A stretch of 5,973 nt of DNA. It comes from an uncultured Collinsella sp. Lineage in GTDB: Bacteria > Actinomycetota > Coriobacteriia > Coriobacteriales > Coriobacteriaceae. Position numbers and translations under genes: made by a program. Below the pieces are notes generated by a model. That model ran no database searches and had not been told where the DNA came from. It saw only the letters and a program-made list of their open reading frames with translations. Each line of letters opens with the position of its first letter. Position 1 is the stretch's first letter. The stretch is from NCBI GenBank assembly GCA_900752275.1, contig CAADUS010000047.1:1-5973 (forward strand), written 5' to 3'. This document shows, piece by piece, positions 1 through 5,131 of the stretch.

Positions 1-1
1 G

Positions 2-1144
2 CATGAGCTCGAGCGTTTTGACAAGGCTTCGCTCGACCTGATGACCACGCAGCTCTACACCAACCGCGCCATGAGCTTTATGATGCCGCTCATGATGCTG
101 GTCATGAACTGCATCACCGTGCTCATCGTCTGGTTTGGCGCGCAGGGCGTGTCCGACGGTGTGATGCAGGTCGGCAACATGATGGCGTTTATCTCCTACA
201 CCATGCAAATCGTCATGGCGTTTATGATCCTCACCATGGTTTCGGTCATCCTGCCGCGCGCCGAGGTCGCAGCCGAGCGCGTGGAAGAGGTCATCACTTG
301 CCCCACGAGCATCAACGACCCCGTCTCGCCCAAACTGCCTGCCGCCAGCGCACCGCGCGGTGAGCTCACCTTCCGCGACGTGAGCTTCCAGTATCCCGAT
401 GCCCGCGCCGATGTCATCAGCGGTGTGAACTTCACCACGCATGCCGGTCAGATGCTCGGCATCATTGGCTCCACGGGCTCGGGCAAGTCCACGCTCGTGC
501 AGCTGATTCCGCGCCTGTACGACGTCACGGGCGGCAGCATTTCGCTCGACGGCATCGACGTGCGCGACATGACTCTTTCCGAGCTGCGCCGCCGTATTGG
601 TTATATCCCGCAGCAGGGTCGCCTGTTCTCGGGCACCGTCGAGAGCAACCTCAAGTTTGCCGGCGATATGGTGAGTGACGAGGATATGCGCCAGGCGGCA
701 CGCGTCGCCCAGGCGGAGGACTTTATCGCCGAGCGCGAGGGCGGCTACGACTCCCCCATCAGCCAGGGCGGATCCAATGTCTCGGGCGGCCAGCGCCAGC
801 GCCTGGCCATCGCCCGCGCGTTGGCCAAAAAGCCCGAGGTCGTGGTGTTCGATGACTCGTTTAGTGCCCTCGACTACAAGACCGACGCGCGCCTGCGCGA
901 AGAGCTGGCCAAAAACGTTACCGACGCCGCACTCGTGGTCGTGGCCCAGCGCATCGCGACCATCATGCACGCCGACCAGATCATCGTGCTCGATGACGGC
1001 CATGTGGTGGGCACCGGTACGCACGAGGAGCTGCTGCACAACTGCCCGGCATACCTGGAGATCGCACAGTCGCAGCTTTCCGCCGAGGAGCTGGGGCTCA
1101 CCCAAGAAGAAATTGCAGCCGTTATGGAAGGAGGCGAGCGCTAA
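2..1144 (+). CDS. Heterodimeric ABC exporter subunit with degenerate ATPase site (5' partial)
   Basis: The reading frame is open to the left edge, so the ATG at 41 is an internal Met and about 200 N-terminal residues (TM1-TM4) are missing. Counting from that Met, TM5 is about 12-34 and TM6 about 45-70. The nucleotide-binding domain begins near 107: A-loop Tyr118, Walker A GSTGSGKST 143-151, Q-loop Gln191, signature VSGGQ 247-251, Walker B VVVFDD 267-272, D-loop SALD 275-278. The catalytic Glu after Walker B is Asp272 and the H-loop His is Gln303 (VAQR). This pair of substitutions is known for the TM287/LmrC/YheI-type half of heterodimeric exporters, where this site binds ATP but hydrolyses it poorly. 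The partner is the next gene, translationally coupled to it. The protein should sit in the cytoplasmic membrane and export drugs, lipids or peptides; the substrate cannot be read from sequence. Confident as to family, not cargo. Confidence 0.95.
   Translation, partial: HELERFDKASLDLMTTQLYTNRAMSFMMPLMMLVMNCITVLIVWFGAQGVSDGVMQVGNMMAFISYTMQIVMAFMILTMVSVILPRAEVAAERVEEVITCPTSINDPVSPKLPAASAPRGELTFRDVSFQYPDARADVISGVNFTTHAGQMLGIIGSTGSGKSTLVQLIPRLYDVTGGSISLDGIDVRDMTLSELRRRIGYIPQQGRLFSGTVESNLKFAGDMVSDEDMRQAARVAQAEDFIAEREGGYDSPISQGGSNVSGGQRQRLAIARALAKKPEVVVFDDSFSALDYKTDARLREELAKNVTDAALVVVAQRIATIMHADQIIVLDDGHVVGTGTHEELLHNCPAYLEIAQSQLSAEELGLTQEEIAAVMEGGER
1126..1134 (+). promoter_or_regulatory. Ribosome binding site of the second ABC subunit
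   Basis: GGAAGGAGG lies within the last codons of the upstream subunit and ends 9 nt before the ATG at 1144. That ATG overlaps the upstream TAA by one base (TAATG). This fixes the start of the downstream gene and indicates translational coupling, which would help keep the two subunits at equal levels. Confidence 0.9.
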
Positions 1145-3000
1145 TGGCAGACGAGACTAAGACTCAGATTCCCAAGCCCACCCGCCAGCGCGGTCCCATG
1201 GGCCGCATGGGCGGCATGCGTCGCGGCGAAAAGGCCAAGGACTTTAAAGGCACCATGAAGCAGCTGCTCGGGTATATCGGCCAGCACAAGATTGCCGTGT
1301 TTACCGCCGTCGCCTTTGCCGTGTGCTCGGTCATCTTTAACATTGTGGGGCCCAAGGTGCTCGGCCAGGTTACCACCAAACTTTTCGAGGGCCTGGTTGC
1401 CAAGGTCAACGGCACCGGCGATGTCGACTTTGCCTGGATCGCCAAGACGCTCGGCTTTTTGCTCTGCCTGTACCTGGCGAGCTCTGTTTGCAGCCTGATC
1501 CAAGGCTGGCTCATGACCGGCGTCACGCAAAAGATCTGCTATCGCATGCGCAAGGAGATCGCCGCCAAGATCGCAGTCGTTCCGATGAGCTACTTTAACG
1601 GACACAGCAAGGGCGACGTGCTCAGCCGCATCACTAACGACGTCGATACGCTGGGCCAGTCGCTCAACCAGAGCGTGACGCAGCTCATCACGTCGGTGAC
1701 GCAGATTATCGGCGTCCTCGTCATGATGCTGTCGATCAGCCTGCCGCTCACCGGCGTCACCGTGCTCACGCTGCCGGCCGCCGCGATTATCCTGACCGTG
1801 ATGATTCACTTCTCGCAGCCGTACTTCCGCGAGCAGCAGCAGGTTTTGGGCACCGTCAACGGTATTATCGAGGAGGACTTTGCCGGCCAGAACGTCATTC
1901 AGGTGTTCGACCGCGCCGAGGCCTCGATCGAGGAGTTCGACCGTCAAAACGACCGACTCTTTATTAGCGGCTGGCGTTCGCAGTTCCTGTCGGGCCTGAT
2001 GATGCCGCTTATGAGCCTGGTGGGCAACATGGGCTATGTGGGCGTCGTCGTGGTGGGCGCACAGCTCGCGCTGACCGGCAATGCCACGCCCGGCGACATC
2101 CAGAGCTTTATCCAGTACGTTCGCAACTTTACGCAACCCGTACAGCAACTGGGCAACGTGAGCAATACGATGCAGTCGATGGCCGCTGCCACCGAGCGCG
2201 TCTTTGAGTTCCTGGCCGCGCCCGAGGAGGAGCAAAAGGCCGACGCGCAGATTCCCGAAAAGCGCCCCGGTCACGTTGAGTTCGACCATGTCAAGTTTGG
2301 CTATACGCCCGACAAGACCATCATCCACGACTTTAGCTGCGAGGCGCAGCCCGGCCAGACCATCGCCATCGTCGGCCCCACCGGCGCCGGCAAGACCACG
2401 CTCATTAAGCTGCTGCAGCGCTTCTATGACGTGGACGGCGGTTCGCTGCGTGTCGAGGGCATCGACGTGCGCGACTGGGACCGAGCGGCACTGCGCGGCG
2501 AGTTTGCCATGGTGTTGCAGGATACCTGGCTGTTTAACGGCACCATCCGCGAGAACATCCGCTACGGACGCCCCGATGCGAGCGATGCCGAAGTCGAGGC
2601 CGCCGCACGCGCCGCACGCTGCGACCACTTTATCCATACGCTCGCCGGCGGTTACGACTTTATGATCAACGAGGAGGGCACCAACCTGTCGCAGGGCCAG
2701 CGCCAGCTCGTGACCATCGCCCGTGCCATTTTGGCCGACCGTCCGGCGCTGATTTTGGACGAGGCGACCTCCAACGTTGACACTCGTACCGAGGAGCTTA
2801 TTCAGCGTGCCATGGATGCGCTAATGCAGGGCCGCACGAGCTTTGTCATCGCGCACCGCCTGTCCACGATCCGCAACGCCGATGTGATCCTGGTGATTCG
2901 CGACGGCGACATCGTCGAGAAGGGCACGCACGACGAGCTGCTCGCCCTGGGCGGCTTCTACGCCGATCTGTACAATTCGCAGTTCGACGAAGCGGCGTAG
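1144..3000 (+). CDS. Heterodimeric ABC exporter subunit with consensus ATPase site
   Basis: Complete 618-residue half-transporter, a normal length for the family. A basic Gly/Met-rich tail (about 1-35) precedes six membrane segments at roughly 48-70, 101-125, 178-199, 202-222, 284-310 and 314-335. The ATPase domain starts near 375: A-loop Tyr387, Walker A GPTGAGKTT 411-419, Q-loop Gln459, signature NLSQGQ 514-519, Walker B ALILDE 535-540 with catalytic Glu540, D-loop SNVD 543-546, H-loop His571. Glu and His are intact, unlike in the upstream subunit, while its signature is LSQGQ rather than LSGGQ. The competent site should therefore pair this Walker A/B with the upstream subunit's LSGGQ, and the degenerate site uses this LSQGQ. 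The pattern and the N-terminal tail match the YheH/LmrD/TM288 class. The start is fixed by the one-base overlap and ribosome binding site. Substrate is unknown; multidrug export is only a family-level guess. Confidence 0.96.
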   Translation: MADETKTQIPKPTRQRGPMGRMGGMRRGEKAKDFKGTMKQLLGYIGQHKIAVFTAVAFAVCSVIFNIVGPKVLGQVTTKLFEGLVAKVNGTGDVDFAWIAKTLGFLLCLYLASSVCSLIQGWLMTGVTQKICYRMRKEIAAKIAVVPMSYFNGHSKGDVLSRITNDVDTLGQSLNQSVTQLITSVTQIIGVLVMMLSISLPLTGVTVLTLPAAAIILTVMIHFSQPYFREQQQVLGTVNGIIEEDFAGQNVIQVFDRAEASIEEFDRQNDRLFISGWRSQFLSGLMMPLMSLVGNMGYVGVVVVGAQLALTGNATPGDIQSFIQYVRNFTQPVQQLGNVSNTMQSMAAATERVFEFLAAPEEEQKADAQIPEKRPGHVEFDHVKFGYTPDKTIIHDFSCEAQPGQTIAIVGPTGAGKTTLIKLLQRFYDVDGGSLRVEGIDVRDWDRAALRGEFAMVLQDTWLFNGTIRENIRYGRPDASDAEVEAAARAARCDHFIHTLAGGYDFMINEEGTNLSQGQRQLVTIARAILADRPALILDEATSNVDTRTEELIQRAMDALMQGRTSFVIAHRLSTIRNADVILVIRDGDIVEKGTHDELLALGGFYADLYNSQFDEAA

Positions 3001-3031
3001 ATTCGGCGGCAAGCGACTAGTCACGTCCAAG

Positions 3032-3066
3032 AACGGGGGCGCAGGATAACCTGCGCCCCCGTTTTT
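3032..3066 (+). terminator. Intrinsic terminator of the ABC exporter operon
   Basis: A perfect 14-bp stem (3032-3045 with 3050-3063), very GC-rich in its core (CGGGGGCGCAGG), closes an ATAA tetraloop. It runs straight into TTTTT at 3062-3066, and lies 31 nt after the stop codon. The T-run is on the plus strand, so it serves the exporter operon. The minus-strand side has only AA below the stem. Confidence 0.95.
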
Positions 3067-3127
3067 CGTCCACGGCACTCGAATTACCTCTCTTGCGGCC
3101 CGATTAACAGCCCCTTCCGAACCCTGC

Positions 3128-3353
3128 GGCCAAAAAAGGTCAAATATGAGTACTGTTACATTTTTAGTAGCAGCCAAAACAGCCTCAAATGACCTCTTTA
3201 CGGCCTCTATACGCCTTCAAATTAATCAAAACGCCCGTTAGCGGGCTTCTGTGCACCAACGTTAATGAACATATTTATCATTATGTCTATTATCTCGCTA
3301 GACCGATATGTTACTAGGCTAGCAACAGTACTCATATTTGGCATTTTTTGGCC
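3128..3353. mobile_element. MITE-like element bounded by 30-bp inverted repeats
   Basis: The arms at 3128-3157 and 3324-3353 are inverted copies matching at 28 of 30 positions. Both begin GGCCAAAAAA at the outer end and share AAATATGAGTACTGTT at the inner end. A weaker match (8 of 12) continues outward to 3116 and 3365. The 166-bp interior is AT-rich beside the genes, has no convincing ORF, and holds a small GC stem (3233-3246) and a near-palindrome GTTACTAGGCTAGCAAC (3310-3326). Terminal inverted repeats around a short non-coding core suggest a non-autonomous transposable element or the scar of one. No target-site duplication is clear next to either pair of ends, so transposition is inference. 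An alternative is a structured regulatory or replication element. Confidence 0.55.
3310..3326. repeat. Short near-palindrome inside the inverted-repeat element
   Basis: GTTACTAGGCTAGCAAC is an 8-bp dyad (7 of 8 paired) around one central G. It ends where the right terminal repeat begins. It could be a protein-binding site or part of the element's end structure; nothing else supports a role. Confidence 0.4.
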
Positions 3354-3379
3354 AAGGGGTTTGGAGAGTACCAAAGATC

Positions 3380-3405
3380 TGGAACTGCCAGCAAGCAGAT
3401 TGCAT
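3380..3405 (+). repeat. Diverged direct repeat, copy 1
   Basis: This 26-nt stretch matches 3581-3606 at 20 of 26 positions in the same orientation. The shared core is of the form GCCAGCRAGCRG followed by YGCAT. Both copies lie just before a palindrome (3409-3471 and 3596-3694), which suggests the two palindromic units may be diverged members of one family. The match is modest and could be partly chance. Confidence 0.35.
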
Positions 3406-3408
3406 CCT

Positions 3409-3471
3409 GGTGCAAAGGGGACAGGTTAATCTGCACCAACTTAGTGCAAAGTAACCTGTCCCCACTGCACC
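3409..3471. repeat. REP-like palindromic repeat
   Basis: A 63-nt structured palindrome. The outer arms GGTGCA/TGCACC are followed by a 2-nt mismatch, then a perfect 12-bp stem GGGGACAGGTTA (3417-3428) with TAACCTGTCCCC (3452-3463). Inside are a 3-by-3 internal loop and a 5-bp stem TGCAC/GTGCA (3432-3436 with 3444-3448) closing a 7-nt loop. The two 20-nt outer arms match at 18 of 20. There is no T-run, so it is not a terminator. Size, symmetry and intergenic place fit REP/BIME-type repeats that are moved by REP-associated tyrosine transposases. That family link is inferred; only one copy is in the window. Confidence 0.6.
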
Positions 3472-3489
3472 AACCTCTTGACATAGGAG

Positions 3490-3560
3490 GTGTCCCCAAG
3501 TGCCAAGCGCCGCAAGAGTGTCCCCTATGACTAGCCGTTTAAGAACGTCCCCAATGACTA
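3490..3560. repeat. Cluster of three GTCCCC-type short repeats
   Basis: Three related units lie about 27-29 nt apart: GTGTCCCCAAGTGCC (3490-3504), GTGTCCCCTATGACTA (3519-3534) and CGTCCCCAATGACTA (3546-3560). The last two share TCCCC, then two or three A/T bases, then TGACTA. The CTGTCCCC at 3457-3463 in the neighbouring palindrome carries the same core, suggesting one composite repeat. No coding or promoter role is visible. Confidence 0.45.
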
Positions 3561-3580
3561 CCAAGGCAACGCCGATGTTT

Positions 3581-3606
3581 TGGCAATGCCAGCGAGCGGG
3601 TCGCAT
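3581..3606 (+). repeat. Diverged direct repeat, copy 2
   Basis: Second copy of the 26-nt unit at 3380-3405 (20 of 26 identical). Its last 11 bases form the start of the left arm of the long hairpin that follows. Confidence 0.35.
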
Positions 3607-3694
3607 TTGAGGCAAGGTGACGTGAAACGAAAGGGCGCTGACCTTCTGGTCGCGCCCTTGAAGTTGAACGTCAGATTGTCCAAATGCGACCCGC
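3596..3694. repeat. 99-nt imperfect hairpin repeat downstream of DAHP synthase
   Basis: The ends form a perfect 14-bp pairing, GCGGGTCGCATTTG (3596-3609) with CAAATGCGACCCGC (3681-3694). Further in, TGACGT (3618-3623) pairs with ACGTCA (3668-3673). The apex is an 8-bp stem AAGGGCGC/GCGCCCTT plus GACC/GGTC around a TTCT loop. Nearly the whole 99 nt thus folds on itself, with internal mismatches. It resembles a palindromic mobile repeat that has drifted. Its apex may also act as a terminator on the minus strand (separate entry). Confidence 0.6.
3624..3659 (-). terminator. Possible intrinsic terminator of the DAHP synthase gene
   Basis: Read on the minus strand, the GC-rich stem AAGGGCGC (3659-3652) and GCGCCCTT (3638-3631), with an inner 4-bp stem and a 4-nt loop, is followed by the interrupted T tract TTTCGTTT. 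It sits about 75 nt after the DAHP synthase stop codon and faces the right way. The T tract is broken by CG, so efficiency is uncertain. Confidence 0.5.
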
Positions 3695-3706
3695 GCAGCG
3701 TCGGCC

Positions 3707-3736
3707 GGTTACGGCGTTTGGTAAAACGCCGTAACC
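3707..3736 (-). terminator. Stem-loop abutting the DAHP synthase stop codon
   Basis: A perfect 13-bp stem (3707-3719 with 3724-3736, core TTACGGCGTTT) closes a 4-nt loop and overlaps the last base of the TAG stop codon. No T-run follows on the minus strand (GGCCGACGC instead), so it is not a classic intrinsic terminator. It may protect the mRNA 3' end from exonucleases or assist the terminator just downstream. Confidence 0.45.
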
Positions 3737-4767
3737 TACACCCGCTCCGCGATCTCGTGGATGAGGTAGTCGGTCTTTTCCCAGCCCAGGCACGGGTCGG
3801 TGATCGACTTACCAAAGACCCCGCCATCGACCGGCTGGTTGCCGTCCTCAAGGTAGGACTCGATCATAAAGCCCTTGACCAGCTTGGAGATGGACTCGTT
3901 GCGGCGGCAGCTGTCGAGCACCTCTTTGCAGATGCGGTACTGCTCCAGTGGACGCTTGCCCGAGTTGTCGTGGTTGCAGTCGATAACCGCCGCCGGGTTG
4001 GCATAGCCGGCGTGCTCGGTGTAGCGCTCGGCCAGACGCTCCAGGTGCTCGTAGTGGTAGTTGGGGTAAGTGCGCCCATCGAGGCCAATGTAGCCACGCA
4101 TGACAGCATGCGCGAGCGGGTTGCCATCGCACTCGACCTCCCAGTTACGGAAGATAAAACTCTGATGTGCCTGGGCGGCGTAGATGGAGTTGAGCATGAC
4201 GGTGGTGGAACCGGCAGTGGGGTTCTTCATACCGACGGGCACCGAAATGCCACTCGATACCAGGCGATGCTCCTGGTTCTCGACCGAGCGCGCGCCCACG
4301 GCAACGTAGCTCAGCAGGTCGACGAGATACTGGTAGTTGGAGGGGTAGAGCATCTCGTCGGCGGTGAAGAAGCCCGTCTCTTCGATGACACGCAGATGCA
4401 TGTGGCGAATGGCCTTGACGCCCTCGAGCAGGTCATCAGGTGCCTCGGGATCGGGATTGTGCAGCAGGCCCTTGTAGCCGGTGCCCTTGGTACGCGGCTT
4501 GTTGGTGTAGACGCGCGGAATGATGATGAGCTTGTCCTTGACCTCTTCGGCGACCTTGGCCAGTCGGTTCATGTACTCAAGCACCGAGTCCTCGCGGTCG
4601 GCAGAGCACGGGCCGATGATGAGCACCTTACGCGCATCTTCGCCGGTAAAGACCTTGGCGACCTCGGCGTCGAATGCCTGCTTTTTGGCAGTAAGCTCGG
4701 TAGAAAGCGGCATTTCCTCGCGGATTTCCATGGGAATCGGCAGTCTGCGTTTGAAATCCATGGCCAT
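3736..4767 (-). CDS. 3-deoxy-7-phosphoheptulonate (DAHP) synthase, class I
   Basis: Joins phosphoenolpyruvate and erythrose 4-phosphate into DAHP, the first committed step of the shikimate pathway, in the cytoplasm. The 343-residue protein is the normal length of the AroF/AroG/AroH type. The four metal ligands known from E. coli AroG are all present: Cys54 in IGPCS, His266 in DCNHDNS, Glu303 in MIESYLEDGN and Asp324 in SITDPCLGWE. Substrate-binding residues also align: Arg85 and Lys90 in RVYTNKPRT, Arg159 in GARS, Lys180 in VGMKN. The N-terminal extension that builds the allosteric site in AroG-type enzymes is present, so feedback control by an aromatic amino acid is likely. Which one cannot be told, so no aroF/G/H symbol is given. 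The start is the ATG at 4767, 6 nt after GAGGAGG. An in-frame TTG at 4782 overlaps that ribosome binding site and is rejected. An ATG at 4761 is a poorer alternative. The gene stands alone with its own promoter and faces the ABC operon. Confidence 0.97.
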   Translation of the reverse strand: MAMDFKRRLPIPMEIREEMPLSTELTAKKQAFDAEVAKVFTGEDARKVLIIGPCSADREDSVLEYMNRLAKVAEEVKDKLIIIPRVYTNKPRTKGTGYKGLLHNPDPEAPDDLLEGVKAIRHMHLRVIEETGFFTADEMLYPSNYQYLVDLLSYVAVGARSVENQEHRLVSSGISVPVGMKNPTAGSTTVMLNSIYAAQAHQSFIFRNWEVECDGNPLAHAVMRGYIGLDGRTYPNYHYEHLERLAERYTEHAGYANPAAVIDCNHDNSGKRPLEQYRICKEVLDSCRRNESISKLVKGFMIESYLEDGNQPVDGGVFGKSITDPCLGWEKTDYLIHEIAERV

Positions 4768-4773
4768 ATGGGG

Positions 4774-4780
4774 CCTCCTC
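4774..4780 (-). promoter_or_regulatory. Ribosome binding site of DAHP synthase
   Basis: GAGGAGG on the minus strand lies 6 nt before the ATG at 4767 and 12 nt before the in-frame ATG at 4761. This spacing favours 4767 as the start and rules out the in-frame TTG at 4782, which overlaps the site. Confidence 0.88.
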
Positions 4781-4819
4781 AATTAGATAAGCCAAAGCGT
4801 GAATTGTCGAATGTCCGGA

Positions 4820-4848
4820 ATTATCCGCTGTCGCACACTAAAGTGCAA
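4820..4848 (-). promoter_or_regulatory. Sigma70-type promoter of DAHP synthase
   Basis: On the minus strand, TTGCAC (4848-4843, 5 of 6 to TTGACA) and GATAAT (4825-4820, 5 of 6 to TATAAT) are separated by exactly 17 nt. The predicted start near 4813 gives a leader of about 45 nt. That is too short for a leader-peptide attenuator or large riboswitch, so control is more likely by a repressor or by the enzyme itself. The -10 lies in CGGATAATTCCG, a weak dyad (CGGA/TCCG) that could be an operator. Computed by eye only. Confidence 0.7.
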
Positions 4849-4885
4849 GCACGACCAACCAAAAAGGGAACGGATGACACGAGGA

Positions 4886-4971
4886 CTTGCTTACCACGAG
4901 AGTGGATAATCTCCCGTTTTCGGCCTATGTTCGCGCCAAAAGCGGGAGATTATCCACTCTCGTCGAGCAAG
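4886..4971. repeat. Long palindromic repeat upstream of DAHP synthase
   Basis: Its core is a perfect 20-bp inverted repeat: 4897-4916 (CGAGAGTGGATAATCTCCCG) with 4943-4962. Outside it, CTTGCT (4886-4891) pairs with AGCAAG (4966-4971) across an unequal gap (5 versus 3 nt). Inside, 4917-4924 pairs with 4935-4942 except for one mismatch and one G-T wobble, leaving a 10-nt loop. No T-run follows on either strand, so it is not a typical terminator. It begins 38 bp upstream of the DAHP synthase -35. It may be a mobile palindromic repeat, a regulator site or a transcription-processing hairpin. Near-perfect arms suggest recent arrival or selection on the structure. Confidence 0.7.
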
Positions 4972-5068
4972 CGTCCGAAAATCCTCGCTCGTGACCTCTT
5001 TTACATGAAGCGCATCCTGGAGGATCACAGCCAAGACACCGGCGATGGTTTTATCGTCTATATGTATG

Positions 5069-5103
5069 GAGGCGACACGCAGGATTAGCCTGCATGCCGC
5101 CTC
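5069..5103 (-). terminator. Stem-loop downstream of the kinase gene, possible terminator
   Basis: GAGGCG (5069-5074) pairs with CGCCTC (5098-5103), and GCAGG (5079-5083) with CCTGC (5089-5093). Two more pairs and two mismatches lie between, and the loop is 5 nt. It lies 28 nt after the kinase stop codon in the minus direction. No T-run follows on that strand, so termination there is only possible. The plus side has CTTTCTCC a few bases on, which is also weak. Confidence 0.4.
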
Positions 5104-5131
5104 ACGGCTTTCTCCAAGACAGCCCAAGCAA

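Noticed and set aside
1141..2637. 498-residue open frame on the minus strand
   Set aside because: It lies wholly opposite the second ABC subunit, whose motifs are unmistakable, and its translation is low-complexity His/Ala/Asp/Leu-rich. It is a by-product of GC-rich codons.
2821..3177. 118-residue open frame on the minus strand across the operon end
   Set aside because: It overlaps the end of the second ABC subunit and its terminator, and begins inside the mobile-like element. No family features.
3233..3248. GCCCG/CGGGC stem as a terminator
   Set aside because: The stem is only 5 bp with TT after it and no gene leads into it, since the operon already ends at 3066.
3478..3483. TTGACA as a promoter -35 element
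   Set aside because: No acceptable -10 is found 16-18 nt downstream and no gene follows on that strand.
3319..3615. 98-residue open frame on the minus strand in the repeat region
   Set aside because: It consists of the repeats themselves read through; Cys/Trp-rich translation without any domain. Kept as non-coding.
3409..3694. CRISPR array
   Set aside because: The repeats differ in length and sequence, are not evenly spaced by unique spacers of constant size, and no cas gene is present.
4768..4782. Upstream TTG start for DAHP synthase
   Set aside because: The TTG overlaps the GAGGAGG ribosome binding site and the next codons are that site itself; the ATG at 4767 has correct spacing.
3580..5088. 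502-residue open frame on the plus strand
   Set aside because: It is antisense to the DAHP synthase gene and runs through two palindromes. No recognisable domain and no good ribosome binding site.
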